Notes: a model not told the origin generated them from the letters alone. A stretch of DNA of 64,000 bases from Heterostelium multicystogenum (GCA_003667245.1 RCNN01000045.1:1-64000), one strand, 5' to 3'. Shown: positions 1 to 14,444, numbered from the stretch's first letter. Made by a program: numbers and translations.

Positions 1-192
1 GAAACACTTCCTTCTAACAACAACTAATGATGTGTTAATCGAAAGGAGCAATCAACAGAGGTCTGTGCTGTGGCAAGGAAAACCAAAAAAAACACAAAAA
101 CCAAAATGAATGTGGAATTTGCAAAAAAAAAAAATAATAATTAAATTTTAACATTGATCATCAAACACATTTCATTGTTATATTGAAATTAC

Positions 193-226
193 ATTATTAG
201 ATTATTAGATTATTAGATTATTAGAT
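193..226. repeat. 8-bp tandem repeat ATTATTAG, four copies
   Basis: The octamer ATTATTAG is repeated four times head to tail, ending about 20 bases before the prohibitin start codon. It lies in the presumed promoter or 5' leader. It is probably a simple-sequence expansion in AT-rich DNA; no function is visible. Confidence 0.8.
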
Positions 227-245
227 TGATACAAATAAGACAAAG

Positions 246-1207
246 ATGGCACAGAGTTTCTTAAATAAATTGATTCCTACTGCTCTTGGGTATTGGGTAC
301 TTGCTATCTCTTTGATTGATAGCTCAATATATAATGGTAAGTAGAGAATGGTAGTACTTCAAACAGTTGACATAAGTTAACCATTGAATATTATGATACT
401 CTTTAGTTGATGGTGGACAAAGAGCAGTCATCTTTGGATAGAATTTCCGGTGTACAAGATAAAGTAGTTGGTGAAGGAACCCATTTCATTATTCCATGGT
501 TACAGAAACAGTACATCTTTGACGTTAGATCCACCCCAAGAAACATTAGATCTGAAACTGGTAGTAAAGGTAATGATCTAGATCAGTGATCATTTCGTTT
601 AGCGCATTCTTACTCAATTTGGTTATTAATATATAGATTTGCAAACCATTAATATTTCACTTAGAGTCTTGTTTTAAACCTGATGTTGAGAAGTTACCAT
701 GGATTTACAGTAAATTGGGTATGGATTACGATGAAAGAATCTTGCCATCCGTTGGTAATGAAGTTTTAAAGTCAGTTGTTGCACAATATGATGCCGGTGA
801 GCTTATCACCCCAAAGAGAGGCTGTTTCACGTGAGATCCGTGAAGCATTGACAAAGAGATCAGCAGAGTTCAACTTGCTTTTGGACGATGTTTTCCATCA
901 CACATTTGAGTTTCTCTCAAGATTTTACAAGTGCTATTGAGCATAAGCAGGTTGCACAACAAGAGGCTGAAAGATCTAAATACGTTGTAATGAAGAACGA
1001 ACAAGAGAAAAGAGCAGCTATCATCAGAGCAGAGGGTGAGTCTGAGGCCGCCAAGCTCATCAGTCAAGCTTTACAATCAGGACCAGGTTTCATTGAGCTT
1101 CGTAGAATCGAAGCTGCCAAAGAATTGCTGAAACTCTTTCAAAATCAGCTAAAGTTACATATATGCCAAACACTGGTAACATCATGATGAACATGGAACA
1201 TGGGTAA
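246..1207 (+). CDS. phb1: Prohibitin-1 (three exons, five apparent frameshifts)
   Basis: This is prohibitin 1 of the SPFH family. With prohibitin-2 it forms ring complexes in the mitochondrial inner membrane that stabilise respiratory subunits and regulate m-AAA protease. Exons are about 246-336, 407-569 and 637-1207, with GT-AG introns. The N-terminal membrane anchor ([18 protein letters not shown]) is followed by the SPFH motif [10 protein letters not shown], then [19 protein letters not shown], and a coiled coil around [15 protein letters not shown]. Conserved sequence continues only by changing frame: one extra base near 436, 672-675, 809-812 and 891-894, and one missing near 1127. After those corrections the exons total 274 codons, the normal family length. 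No substitution-type stop was seen, so sequencing indels are more likely than a dead gene. It converges on the PGM gene. Confidence 0.9.
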
Positions 1208-1283
1208 ATAAGCATTTAAATAAATTATATACTATTTTTTTTTCAGATAAATTAACAATAGGGTTTAAGATAATAAAACTATA

Positions 1284-1360
1284 ATTGCTATTAATTCAAA
1301 GCTGGTATATTAATTTGTATTATTGCTATTAATTCAAAGCTGGTATATTAATTTTGTATT
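1284..1360. repeat. 38-bp tandem duplication
   Basis: A 38-base unit starting ATTGCTATTAATTC at 1284 is repeated immediately at 1322, with only an extra T in the terminal T run of the second copy. It sits between the converging 3' ends of prohibitin and phosphoglucomutase. It looks like a recent slippage or unequal-exchange duplication, or a local assembly artefact. Confidence 0.8.
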
Positions 1361-1418
1361 GGAGTTAAAAATTTATGTGATAACATTTGGTTCAGTTCTC
1401 TTGGTAATTGATTGGAGA

Positions 1419-3077
<1,659 letters not shown>

Positions 3078-3505
3078 TTATAGTATACAAATAGCTATAA
3101 GTATAAATAAATATCTATCTGTTTATTATTATTAAAATAGTATTAAATAAATTAAAATGAATGATGAAGTGTGATGATGCTCATACTTTTTTTTATATTA
3201 AACTTCTTTAAGTTCACTCATTATAAAATTTAATTTTAATTTAAACCCACACCACTACACACCCACAAACCTTGGGAACCACTTAAAAACAAAGATATTT
3301 TCTTTTTTTTAATCCAAATTAAGTTGTTATATGTTCATTGAATCCAATAAACAACCAAAGCTCATATGTTAAGACTTATCCTCAACATCCAATCTGCAGA
3401 GTAGGAGACAAGACAAAACAAACCTATAGAACATCAAAAGTTCAATAATAATATTATTAGTAATATTAATTATTTCATTATTTATTTATTATCTTTAATT
3501 TAATT
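3078..3505. other. Intergenic region between PGM and U2 snRNA
   Basis: AT-rich spacer holding the PGM promoter. It contains ACCCACAA at 3261-3268, which fits the dictyostelid upstream element seen before small-RNA genes. No recognisable RNA follows at the expected distance. Nothing else was found. Confidence 0.5.
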
Positions 3506-3719
3506 GGGGTATGAGGTGTACCTTAGTATCTCTGAATTGGTGCAATACAGAGCAAATACATGATCGAAACGATTAAGGCAAGCCAAAATCATGATGTTTC
3601 AATCCCTCTAGATAAATTAGTTTAATCAATAATGCGATCAACGTGTGATCGCAGAAAGAGATTAAGCTTTCTAGAACAGATACTACACATGATCAAAGCA
3701 ATATGCTTTGAGAAGTGAT
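3506..3719 (-). ncRNA. U2 spliceosomal snRNA
   Basis: Read on the minus strand, the RNA begins ATCACTTCTC, close to the canonical U2 5' end, followed by stem-loop I (AAAGC...GCTTT). Next comes the branch-point-recognition region GTGTAGTATCTGTTCT (complement of 3673-3688), identical to the conserved U2 core. The Sm site GATTTTGG is the complement of 3583-3590. A terminal stem-loop CTCTG...CAGAG has the TATTGCACC loop expected of U2 stem IV. Length is about 214 nt; the 3' end is set at the ATACCCC run and is approximate. The upstream motif AACCATAA (complement of 3770-3777), about 51-58 bases before the start, resembles the dictyostelid small-RNA element DUSE with one mismatch. U2 pairs with the intron branch site during splicing. 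Confidence 0.9.
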
Positions 3720-3758
3720 TTGTCTGAATGCTCAGACTGACTATTTGTATTTCTTTTG

Positions 3759-3777
3759 CTGAACAAATTTTATGGTT
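3759..3777 (-). promoter_or_regulatory. DUSE-like upstream element of U2
   Basis: On the minus strand the 19-base sequence AACCATAAAATTTGTTCAG lies 40 bases upstream of the U2 start. Its first eight bases are one mismatch from the dictyostelid upstream sequence element (consensus about TCCCAYAA) that drives snRNA and other small-RNA genes. The same 19 bases with one change recur at 46394-46412. Confidence 0.55.
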
Positions 3778-4500
3778 TTTGAAAAGTTTTCAAGTAGTTA
3801 GCAAAAATTTTCAACAATACAATTAAGAAATATTAGGTGAAACAAGTATTTTGTTATATATATATATTTGATTTCCTCCTGTAGTAATTATCTCTTATTG
3901 TATTTATTTAACAAGAGGAAGATTCTTAGTGCTTCTTTGAAACTCCTCTTAGATTATGTATGACTTTGCTCATAGGCAATCAATAGAAAGATGTGATTGC
4001 CGGGACAGTAAAATGAACTGTTTAGACTTATCTGGCTCATGTTTACCTAAATGTAGAACATTTGTGATGTGTTGATTAGGCTTCTTTTATTTTATTGATT
4101 ATTATCATTTTTGTATTTGTTTATTTGCGCCTATATTTATTTTGCTTGATTGTGCTTAGTTACAAAAGTTTAGAAATTCTGTCTATTGGTTCGTTAATTA
4201 ATTGTCAAATCATTGTCTTTAGTTTTATTAACGATCATATTATCATGTAAATATAAATATAAATATATGTAACTTTGAACCAAATAGTATTATATTTGAA
4301 TCTAATGTTTTTCATTTCATTGCTGCTATGAATGAATTGTAATTTGCAAATCATCGTGACTCGACTTTTTTTCACACAAATCTGATTTTTATGTTTGTTA
4401 TTGCTTCTCTAATTTATATATTGGTGTCATTAAACAACAACACAACAACTGTATAATATAAAATTGAGCAGTTTAATCCATAGTTTTAAAAGATCAAGTC
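3778..4500. other. Intergenic region upstream of TOM40
   Basis: AT-rich spacer with (TA)n near 3855. The stretch 3900-4080 is less AT-rich than its flanks, but no tRNA, snRNA or ORF was recognised there. The TOM40 promoter should lie at the right end. Confidence 0.5.
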
Positions 4501-5522
4501 ATGAGCTATTTTTGAAACAACCACCTCACCAGGTCCATTCAATGAGATCGATAGCTTAACAAAGAGTATGTTATATTTGTAGATTTGATTAATCATAATA
4601 ACAACAACTACAACAACAACAACAATATCAATTACAAATGCTAATGATAATAACAACTAACACTTAACCTACCTACCTACTTATCTACCTAACCCAACAT
4701 TATATGATTGCAGAGAACATCGATTTCCCAGATCATTTCCAAAGTGGTGTAAATTTGGTTCTCAAGCGTTTAGTTAGAAACAACTTTGTCACTGGTTTGG
4801 AGTTCTCTCCATCACCAATGTTTTTCAGAGGTTCACTCACTGGACGTTTGTTGAATGAATCAACCACTGTCGAGGTGGCTATGGACAACACCAATGATTT
4901 GGAGGTCGAGATCAACAGCGAACTCATGAAGAACGTCTCTGCAAAGTTCTTTGCCAACTCTAACATCAACAAGATGGGTACTACTCGTCCAGATTTGATC
5001 GGAACTATCTGCTACAGATCACCACGTTACTTCTCTGAGCTCAAGGCTACCAACAAGAACGACGGACTTGTCGGTGTCTCCCACTTGCACTCTGTATCTA
5101 GAAATGTCGCTGTCGGTTTCGAGGCCTACTACAAGGCTTCCCAAAAGAGCGGTGGTGGTTCTCTCGCTGCTCGTTACCAAGGATACCGTGGAAAGCAGCC
5201 ATTCCAAATCTGCTCGTCCTACAATGTCATGGGTGACCTCTCTATCTCCTTCTTCACCTCTTTGATGCCAGCTTTTATCGATTTGGCCACACGTTACACT
5301 TTGAACACCAACAATCTCCAATCGATGTTTGAGTTTGGTTCCAACATCGACTTCCAAGTTAAAGTCGGTCAACGTAACGTCCCAATTTCACTTTTACTCC
5401 GTACCAGCTCCACATTTGTTCACTCTGCTCGTTTCCAATTCTACCTACCAAACGGTACCATCTCCATTGGAACCGTCATATCAAATAAGAAGCCATCATT
5501 CGGATTAACTCTTTCATTTTAA
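4501..5522 (+). CDS. tomm40: TOM40, mitochondrial outer-membrane import channel
   Basis: This is a beta-barrel of the eukaryotic porin (Porin_3) superfamily and the translocation pore of the TOM complex. Exon 1 (4501-4565) encodes the N-terminal PGPFNEIDSLTK motif typical of TOM40 rather than VDAC. The intron is 4566-4713, and exon 2 (4714-5522) encodes the barrel from NIDFPDHFQSGVNL to the C-terminal GTVISNKKPSFGLTLSF, which ends in Phe as the beta-signal requires. Alternating beta-strand patterns occur throughout. Exon 1 has one extra T in the 4509-4513 run; without it the two exons total 291 codons. VDAC is the alternative, but the N terminus and the PGP motif favour TOM40. Codon use is biased to C-ending codons, consistent with good expression. 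Confidence 0.8.
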
Positions 5523-5874
5523 ATAATAATAATAACATTATAATATAAACAATCATTCGTTTTTTTTAAACATCCATTATCTAAAGTCATATGACTTGCA
5601 TTTATATCGAATCAATCAAAAAAAACTTTAGATATCAAAGCAATCAATCAAACACAATCTTAATATCAAACTTTATTATCAAATTCTAGGCATTTCATGG
5701 TATGCTAAGGACTGCCGAAACCTTCCGACTTTTATTTTGACGCTACATTTTTACATGGAAAATACGCACCATTATAATCATAATTTCAAGTGAAAAGCTC
5801 CTCCTATGGATTTTTTTTCTTCCTTTTCCTAATCTTTTTTTGATATTCTTTCTACCTTAGCAACAGTGACAAAT
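5523..5874. other. Intergenic region
   Basis: AT-rich 3' flank of TOM40 and promoter side of the next gene. Nothing specific is visible. Confidence 0.5.
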
Positions 5875-8800
5875 ATGGTGTATTATTATTATTATTATTA
5901 TAAGGTTAAGATTGTATTTTTAATCTTATCTTTAGTTATTTGTCTTGCCCATACTACTACTACATTATACTCTTCCGACCAATACCAAAGAGATAGATTG
6001 CATAATGAAAGAGTTTATCAATCATTGGAAGTCTCACTAAGAGTTCCTCAATCAGTTAGAGTACCTTTTCTTGTAAAAGATAGTATTAATAATTTAGTTT
6101 GTCAATATTTCTCAGAGTCATATGACAACCCTTCTATTACAAAATTAAAAAGTAGGTACCAATCATTTCTCTTGTCTAAACATTAACACTGACTTTATAT
6201 CTCCAATTTACAATAGTCAATAGCTTATAAGATATCAAATCAATCAAATATTAATTCACCTCCACTATTATTATTTGATTTCTATCAGAATTGTTTTGTA
6301 GACAATAATGATACTCAACTGCAACGTGGAAACAATTTGAAAACCTGTAGACACACTTTTCCATTTTCAAAGTGTACAACATATGATACCCCAAATAGGT
6401 AAAGTAGATGATAATAATCTAATCTCCATGAATACATTCAATCTAATTCACTTTTATTCAACTCCCTGAAATATTTAATAATATAGTGATTATAATATTG
6501 TATCAACTTTTGTTGACAGATTCACTAGTTTTCATAAAAACCTCAACAATTATCAATCAATGAAATCTAAATACCTTATGACAAAAGGTTTCAATCAGCA
6601 ATTCCAAGAGAGCTCAGGATTAGCAAATGAATACAATGATTTTATATCTTCTTTCGGAACCTGGCTAACTAGTATTTCCGAACTAAATCCTCTTTCTCAG
6701 CAAACAATAGATAGCATTTCCATTTCTCTCCAAGCAATAGATGAATCAGTACTTTCCTCCACCAGCAAACAGGTTTATAACACAAAAGTTAACTTTATCG
6801 ATAAATATGTTAGTATCAATCTTGAGTGAAATTACATCAATTTACATAGACTGCAAATCTAATCAAAACAATAATGATATTATACAAAATGTAAATATTA
6901 GTAGTTGAGTTTATCCAAAAACGAATAACTAATCTCACCATCCTATAGGGAATAAGTAAACTACAAACTATTCTTGGAAACCTTAATAATAACTTGGACC
7001 AATTGATATCAATGATGGATACCTACTATAAGGGTATTTCATCATTTTCAAATGTAAATTCATTATTCATACCAACTCAAATGTAATATTATAGATATAA
7101 TTTTATTTTGATATAACAAATCCCAAATTACTAATTATTTATTCATATCCACAACAGGTTGTTAGAAAGTTATAATTTAATATTGAGCTCATCAATGTTA
7201 CATAATTTATTGGCTAATGAACTTATATTGATCAGTAACTATCAAATTGGAAATTTCGATACATACATATATCAATCCAAGACAAATCAGATCACAACTT
7301 TTATTGGCAAAAATACTTTAATTTCACAACAGCTGACTGATTTAATCAGAAATTATATTGGAATTAATGTTGCTTCCTTGACAAATGCAAGTATCTCATC
7401 AATGGCACAAAGTCCATTCGAATGCCACTACCAACATGCCAGCAGGTCCAGCATCTCATGGTCGAAGTATTCTCTTACTGGTACGATCAACAGGGTGCCG
7501 ACTGACCAAAATGACATTGGATATTGCCGTGATTTGTATAATCGTCGTTTGAAGTTATTCCAAGAGTTTGTTGTTACTACACCTATCGCTACTTTAAATT
7601 TCTACGGAACCAATGGTGCAACTTTTGACTATGGATCATTATCATATAAACTTTTGTCATCTAGTACTCTAGCCAGGACATATCAACTACTACTACAGCA
7701 ACAACCTAGTAGTTTTATCAATGATGGAGGTTGGGTTCTCAACATCATAGGTGATGCTCCAGATACTTTTGTGACATACTACTCACCGCGTTCATCAAGT
7801 TCACCATCATTGTTAAGGTCCACTTTGAAAGCTGCTTTTGCAGAGCCTACTTGTAACAAAACAAATTGTATCTATCCAAATTGTTGCTTTACTTTCCAAG
7901 ACCAACCAACGGAGTGCATACTTGCACCTGTATATACATTTGTCGATAACATTACAGCAACATGCGTTAGATGTAGCAATGGTCCCTCACGATGTGTCTA
8001 TGAAAACACCAATCCAAGCAACAAGATATGTCCTTTTGTATGCACAGACGCTGGTTATGAGAATTCTGTAAGTTGACAATCAGTTTTCTTTATATATCAA
8101 AATATCTAATTATCCAATATAGCTAGGACCAGGTGTCTATGTAGATGCAGATTGTGTACCATGTCCCATTGGTAACTACAATGGAGCAAGATCTAAAGAC
8201 CGATGTAAACCATGTACAATGCCAACTATATACTCACCTCAAGAGTACTTTGGTTTTCTCAATCGTTCTGGTGCCGACAATTGTTTAGTGAACACTAAAT
8301 ACTCTGGTATCTTTGTAAACAGTCAGAATATGAAATTACCCGATTTAGTTTCCCCTCGTTCCCTTTTAAACAATCAGAGGACCATCGAGTTTAGATTCTC
8401 AATCTTGAGCTTGCCAACAAAGAATGAATCGACTCTGTATGGAGTTTCAGGTGTCGATAAATCAATTATGTTTGGATTTAAATACGGCAACTTTCAGCCT
8501 GGCTTATTTAGACCCATCATCTACAACACTAGTACATCAAGCGTACTCTACGAGTCTTTGACATCGATTAAGCTTGATATCAATGTGAACTATCATATGG
8601 CCTATGTAGTTTCCGATACCATGGTTCTATTTTATCTGGATAGAGTAAAGATCTTCCAGACTCCTTATTCACCATCCTTCCAAGGTAATGCTGCGGATGG
8701 AATTCATTTTATTGGTGGACCAGTCTATCAGAGATTGAATATGACCTTAGACGAATATCGTGTATTTCATGTCCAACTTACACCGCTATCGCTTGGTTAT

Positions 8801-11800
8801 GGAAGAAGCGATGCAATGGTGAAAGCTAGTTGTGATCCTGTGAATGAGAAGCAATGCTCCGGAAAATGCATAAGCTGCAACAGTGACTTTGGATTTATTC
8901 TTGATAATTCTACTTGCACATGTAGTTGTCCAAGTGGATCAGAGATGCTCAATGGAAGATGTGTTAACACCTGTGCAACTGGTTCCTTCAGAAATTTTGA
9001 TGGAACTTGCCAGTGTGTAAATGGTGAGCATCTAACTTGGAATCCTAGCTACATAACTCTATCTTCCACTTATTTATTCAACACACCTTTGAACTCATAT
9101 CCTGGCAATCAAATGGATGTCATTGGTTTGAGATCAGTATCTTTCCTCAATTCTCGTGGCCAGACAATTACTCCTCTGTCTTGCATATCAAGCTCCAAGG
9201 AAAACTTTGATTGTAGTGTTCTCTATGGCTCCAATAATAATATCTTTTGGACCACAGCCAAAGGCGCCGGATTTGGATGGATAACTTTTTCAATGCCAAG
9301 CTCAACCGACGAAAACCTTGTGGAGCGAATTGACATTATGCCACTGAATAATACCAAACAATGAGAGCAATAACAATTTACTTTTCACAAACTAATCCTA
9401 CACCCAATTCCAACTCTCTTCCATCAGGTGGAGTTACAATATTCTATGACCAAGCATTGCCCTTAAGCGATACTCCTCAGGCAGTATCTTTTGATCAGCA
9501 TGACCCAACTTTGCCTGGATCATTCCTGGTTTGCTCTACATGTCCTTCGATGCCATCAAGCAGAGACAACGACCAGTCCCCGATATACTCTGGTCCTCCA
9601 CAGTCAAGTATTCCACAATCATCACTAGCCTCCTGTGGATGTGTTGGTAACTTTAAATTCTACCCGCCTTTCTTTGGATGTATGCCACCTCTTCCCACAC
9701 CAGTGCCATCTTTCCCACCCGGAGACTATCCTATCAACACGGTAATAACATTCAGCACCAATATGAACAGCTCACTATCGAATGGAGTCACCATTAAATA
9801 TACAACCGATGGATCCGATCCTTTAGAAAACAGTCCCGATGACACCCTTGATCTTAGTTCTCTTGGTGTATTTAACATCAAAGCTAGATCGTTCCAAAAA
9901 GATAGACTTTCAAGTGGAATATTCTCTGGTATTTACTATCTTCAAGGCTTAATCAACTGTTCTGTAACACCCACAACCTTAACAAACTACAGTCAATCAG
10001 CAATTATTAGTAAGTACAGGTGTATCACTCTTTAAAGGTCTAAATTACTAATATAACTTCTTTAGCTATACAATGTACTCCTATTCCTCAACCACCGAAC
10101 TCACCACCCTCATGGATATACTATAGTACCGATGGCTCAGTTGCATCGACTTACTCACAATCCTATAATGAGCTCTATGGTATTAAGCTAGTTGCCAATC
10201 CAATCTATGGTGTAAACAACATTACTTTGAACATTCTAAGTAAAATTGTATGATAACTTTTTGAAATTATGATTGTAAACCTAAAAGCAATACTAACCAA
10301 CCATGAACAGTCAGGATACTATGACTTTAGAACAACTTTAAACTATATTGTTATACCGACCTTACCTCCACCAGAGATTCAGCCTAAAGTTACCAATCAC
10401 CAAAACAAAGTAAATGTTGTTATTAAATCTCCATTTTCAACTTCATCCAACTATTCATTGCAATACGATATCATTCAAAATGGCGTAGTAATAGGTAATA
10501 GTTTACCGTCTGGACTCAACCCTCAGCAACTCCAAGTGAAATGTGAATCATCTACTGGCTCGTGTATGATTCACATTCGAGCAAGAGGTAACATCGGTAC
10601 ACTCTTCTCATCATTCTCCAATCAAAACTGTAGGTATTCATAATTACTCTACTAATTCAGCCTCCATATGAAACTAACTAAATCTAACCATTGAATATTA
10701 ATCATATAAGTTTTAATTACATTTGATGTACAAAATCTACAACCTGTAATATCATATACCTACCAAAGATCTAATGATACAATGATTGTGGCTATTAATA
10801 AGAATACCGATATTGAAGATGTCATCACCAGATATATCATTGACTATTTCCCTTCGAACAATGGACCTATCAACTGTAATGCAAGTAGATTCCAATCAGA
10901 TGAAGATGGTCTGATATATTCAACTAGCATTAGGCTAAGCACCAAAGGATTCTATTATGTTTATGCCAAAAACCAATTTTCAACACAAACCAGTGGACAA
11001 GTATGTAAGCTGGTTATTTACACTACACAGATTGAGTCACCTTTTATTTTATCTGATGATACGGTCTTCGTGGACACCAAGCTAAGTGTAGTTTTCGCAG
11101 AAAACAACTCTACCTTCCTACATCAAGGAAGATTCTATTACAAGCTAAACGGTGGAGTTGCAACTCAAGATGGCACATCTTTGACCCTCTTTAGCTCCCC
11201 TTTTGTACTGCTAATTCCAATTATCGAAAGAATTGCTCAGACTATTGAAATATCAGTGATTGACTGCCCAGACAACTATGGATGTTCCGAGCCTACCTTC
11301 AAAAGAATCAATGTTATTCCAAGAGTTAAACCGCCTATCTTGACACCAGAAGGAAATACAAACTACTATGGAACCACTGCAGTGAGTGGAACTTGTGAAG
11401 TAGGAATACCAGTGTACAAACTTAATGGGGAAATACCCAATGTAAACTCACCCAAATTTCCTAATCCTCTAATACTCTACGATACCTTTGAAACACAAAT
11501 CTATGAACTTTCCGTTATATGCCTCCATGATTCTCTTGGTCCAAGCCAACCAACCTCTGCCTTCTATAGGATTGAGAAATACAGACGTCCCAATGGTCCA
11601 ATGATCATTCCTTACAATGGTAATGTCAAAGTCAAAGATGAATCAATCCAAATTATCTACAGCAACCAATCCGAACCCCATAGAATTTGGTTCCAAGCAG
11701 TGGATTCAAATAATTATCGGCCAGTCAAATTATTAAATTACGAACCATCAACGCTAAACGTATCTTTCCCATATCAATATACACAGCCAATTAAATTTGA

Positions 11801-12618
11801 AAATCCAGGTCCAGTTACTATTAGTGCCATCGTAAGATCCTCTCTCCAATCATATCAAAAAGCAGATTCCAGTCCATCATACTCAGATAGTAAGTTAGTT
11901 CATTAACCAACTAAAATTTTATTATTTACTAATATTAACTTATAAACAGATAAGATAAAAAGCTATCCTCCAACAATAAAGATTGGACCAAGTAATGATA
12001 GTAATTTCTATCCATCGACAAAAGTTATGTTATACACCGATGAAATAGAAGTTCCAGATCAAGTCATTCATTACTACCAGTCCAATAGCAAATTACCTGA
12101 GAATATGATATCAATAGATCAAATTCCATTCAAAGTATTTGAACTACCATTTGAAATCATTCAAACAACTCATATTTATGCCATTGTAAGCAAATAATAA
12201 TTGTAACTTCAGATTCAATATTTAATGACATTTATCCACTATATAGGTTTCTGGAACATTTTACCTAGCAAATAATAATAATATTCAATACTTTGTCTTG
12301 AACTGGGACCTTTCCCTTATATCAAACATTAATAGTGTTGCCTCAGAATCAAACTCTAAACTGGTATGTTGCAATTGATTGATGCATAATCTTTCATAAC
12401 TTTACAACTTTTATACATCTCCATAACATACAACATCACTTACTAATAATGATAATAAATAATATTAATATTTATAGGGATATCTTGGATTTTTAGGGTT
12501 CCTTATGGTAGCACCAGTCATTTATATGGCATATAAACACTATGCAAAAAAACAACAGCTAAACAGATATCATAGACTTAAGGACATCAAACTACCAAGA
12601 ATTGGATTTGAATTTTGA
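5875..12618 (+). CDS. Large multi-exon type I membrane protein with Cys-rich, LamG-like and HEX_C-like modules
   Basis: Surface protein of unknown function, roughly 1,700 residues once spliced. It starts at ATG 5875 with seven consecutive Tyr codons (TAT repeat), then a hydrophobic signal (VKIVFLILSLVICLA). An alpha-helical region is followed by a Cys-rich part (7840-8240, ephrin-receptor-like CxxC pattern). A concanavalin/LamG-like segment (about 8370-8800) comes next, then EGF-like cysteines (8840-9030). At about 9700-9960 there is a chitobiase C-terminal/Fn3-associated motif (IKYTTDGSDP...), repeated more weakly afterwards. The final exon (about 12479-12618) encodes one transmembrane segment (GYLGFLGFLMVAPVIYMAY) and a basic tail. 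At least ten GT-AG introns are visible; exact boundaries between 6150 and 7160 are uncertain. One base seems to be missing at 9358-9361. No named homologue was recognised. Confidence 0.75.
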
Positions 12619-12690
12619 CCGACATCTTAAATAAACGGCCAAATAGTATTGGAACTATTAAACTTTATAAATGGGCTTTATTTACCTAAG

Positions 12691-12972
12691 TTACTCTTTA
12701 GTGGTGATACTACCATGAACACTAGGCTTACCAATTGTTTTATCACTTTTCTTCCATATAGCATTCAGAGAACATTCAAAGGATGCACCTTCAACCACAA
12801 CATCATCTTCTTCATCTGATGAAGTCTCATTATCAACCATTTCCTCAACAATGTCAATTTTGCTTCTTTTGCTGTTGTCACCTACAAGCACAACCATATA
12901 AATATCTATATTTAATGTATATTTTTTTCCAAATGAACTATTTAGGCTGTTATAATAATATTTGTTAAACAT
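12691..12972 (-). CDS. Small acidic hypothetical protein
   Basis: A 93-residue ORF from the ATG at 12972. Its middle is acidic and low in complexity (ETSSDEEDDVVVEG) and is followed by a more ordered tail (SFECSLNAIWKKSDK). The first third is AT-rich and may instead be intron: a TTGTAG acceptor precedes the GDNSKRSKID segment, so an alternative upstream exon cannot be excluded. It is tail-to-tail with the large membrane protein. I do not recognise the family. Confidence 0.45.
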   Translation of the reverse strand: MFNKYYYNSLNSSFGKKYTLNIDIYMVVLVGDNSKRSKIDIVEEMVDNETSSDEEDDVVVEGASFECSLNAIWKKSDKTIGKPSVHGSITTKE

Positions 12973-13198
12973 TGTATGAAAATATGGCGACAATTAAGAA
13001 TTCTAATTTTTTAAGGTGGGTGAATTCCTCGACATGCATTGCGTGCACCTAAATTTCTGACTCATGAAAATAACTGTCTACTTATGTAATTGCTGTCAAG
13101 TATAAATATGTTTTCTAATTTAAATGAAAGATATATATACTATTGTTTTTGATACTTGATTAAATAATATAAATCCTTAAACATATAAACTGTAATAG

Positions 13199-13835
13199 AT
13201 GGAGTCCTTTTTAGGTTGGCTATTCTATAACTATAGAGGAAGAGATAGTGGATTGATAAATAATATACCGGAAATTAACAGCATTCCTGCAACAATTAAC
13301 TTGACAAGTGTAGACTTTAATGATAATGAACAAATGCCACTAAGCAGTTCCTCGGCAGTGGCTGAAGGGGGAAAAAATATATCTCCACAATTACAGTGGG
13401 ATAACATTCCTAGTGAAGCTAAAGAGTTAGTTATCATCATGGAAGATCCTGATGCTCCTCTTCCAACACCAGTATGTCACTTCCTCGTAAAAGGAATCGA
13501 TCCAAAAACAAAGACTTCTTTAAATACTGGTGAAATAGTAGTTTCCAATACCGCTCTACAATTTGTACCTGCTATATTTGGTAGAACTGGATATCATGGT
13601 AACTATCATAGACATTCCCTCTTCAAAACTAATCTAATTATCTCTTACTTCTCTATAAATACCTGTAGGACCTAGACCTATTAAATCACATGGACCTCAT
13701 CGATATGTGTTCCAAATATATGCTCTCTCCGACAACATCACCCAACCTACACCCAACAAAGATAAACTCATTATGCAAATGAAACCATTAATTATATCCA
13801 GAGGTGTATTAACAGGTACTTTTGAAAGAAAATGA
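13199..13835 (+). CDS. PEBP family protein (YbhB/YbcL-like)
   Basis: Phosphatidylethanolamine-binding protein fold. Exon 1 is 13199-13598, the intron 13599-13668 and exon 2 13669-13835, giving 188 residues with the frame exact. Conserved anion-pocket motifs are present: SPQLQW, the DPDAP motif (MEDPDAPLPTPVCHFLV), and GPRPIKSHGPHRYVFQIYAL across the splice junction. The compact form with GPxPxxxHGxHRY resembles the YbhB/YbcL branch more than the kinase-inhibitor RKIP branch. A likely role is ligand binding or kinase modulation in the cytosol; the substrate is unknown. No signal peptide is seen. Confidence 0.85.
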
Positions 13836-14444
13836 TCAAATATAAATAAAAAATAAAGGTGAAATAATAAGGGTGCACTATGATATGAGGAGATATTCAA
13901 AGAAATTTCTTTACTCCCATTAGTTTCTAATCTTTTTGTTTTGTCTTGTCTGGTATCCATTTTAATTTAAGAGATCCTCAATCCATCATCTATTTTTCAT
14001 TTTCAAAAATTTCTTAAAACTAACCTATTAAACTGTTTAATCAATCGAAAGTTGAGATTTAGAAAATTTGATCGCAACAAATGGATCAATTTGATATCAA
14101 AGCAAAACGACATCAGTTTTTTGGATCAAAACTTTTTATTTTTTGAGTCCTTCTAAAAACAGATCGTTGTTCAAATTAGATTTTTTTTGGTATGATCTCT
14201 GTTGATATCGCCCCATTTTATCTAGGTTGTTCGAAATTTTGTTACTAGTGCAGATATTATCTAAGAATTCAGCGAATTGGAAATAAATTGATATTTATAA
14301 TATTATTTTTATTAGGTAATCTCAGATGGTTGGAAAAGGTTGTTTTGGTGATGTGGATAAAAGCTCAGGTTTCTGTTTTCCTCACGTCATTCTTTTATTT
14401 TTTATATATTTAATAAGTAATCTACAATCAACAACAAACAAATA
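13836..14444. other. Intergenic region
   Basis: AT-rich spacer. It must include the promoter of the strongly codon-biased gene that follows. No RNA gene or ORF was recognised. Confidence 0.5.

Noticed and set aside
3261..3440. ACCCACAA fits the DUSE consensus and could announce a plus-strand small RNA.
   Set aside because: No stable stem or known RNA appears 55-65 bases downstream, and an 8-base match is expected by chance in 64 kb.
5875..5910. Poly-Tyr run at the start of the large membrane protein as a functional motif.
   Set aside because: It is encoded by a TAT microsatellite. The signal sequence follows independently, so it is probably repeat expansion or the start is downstream.
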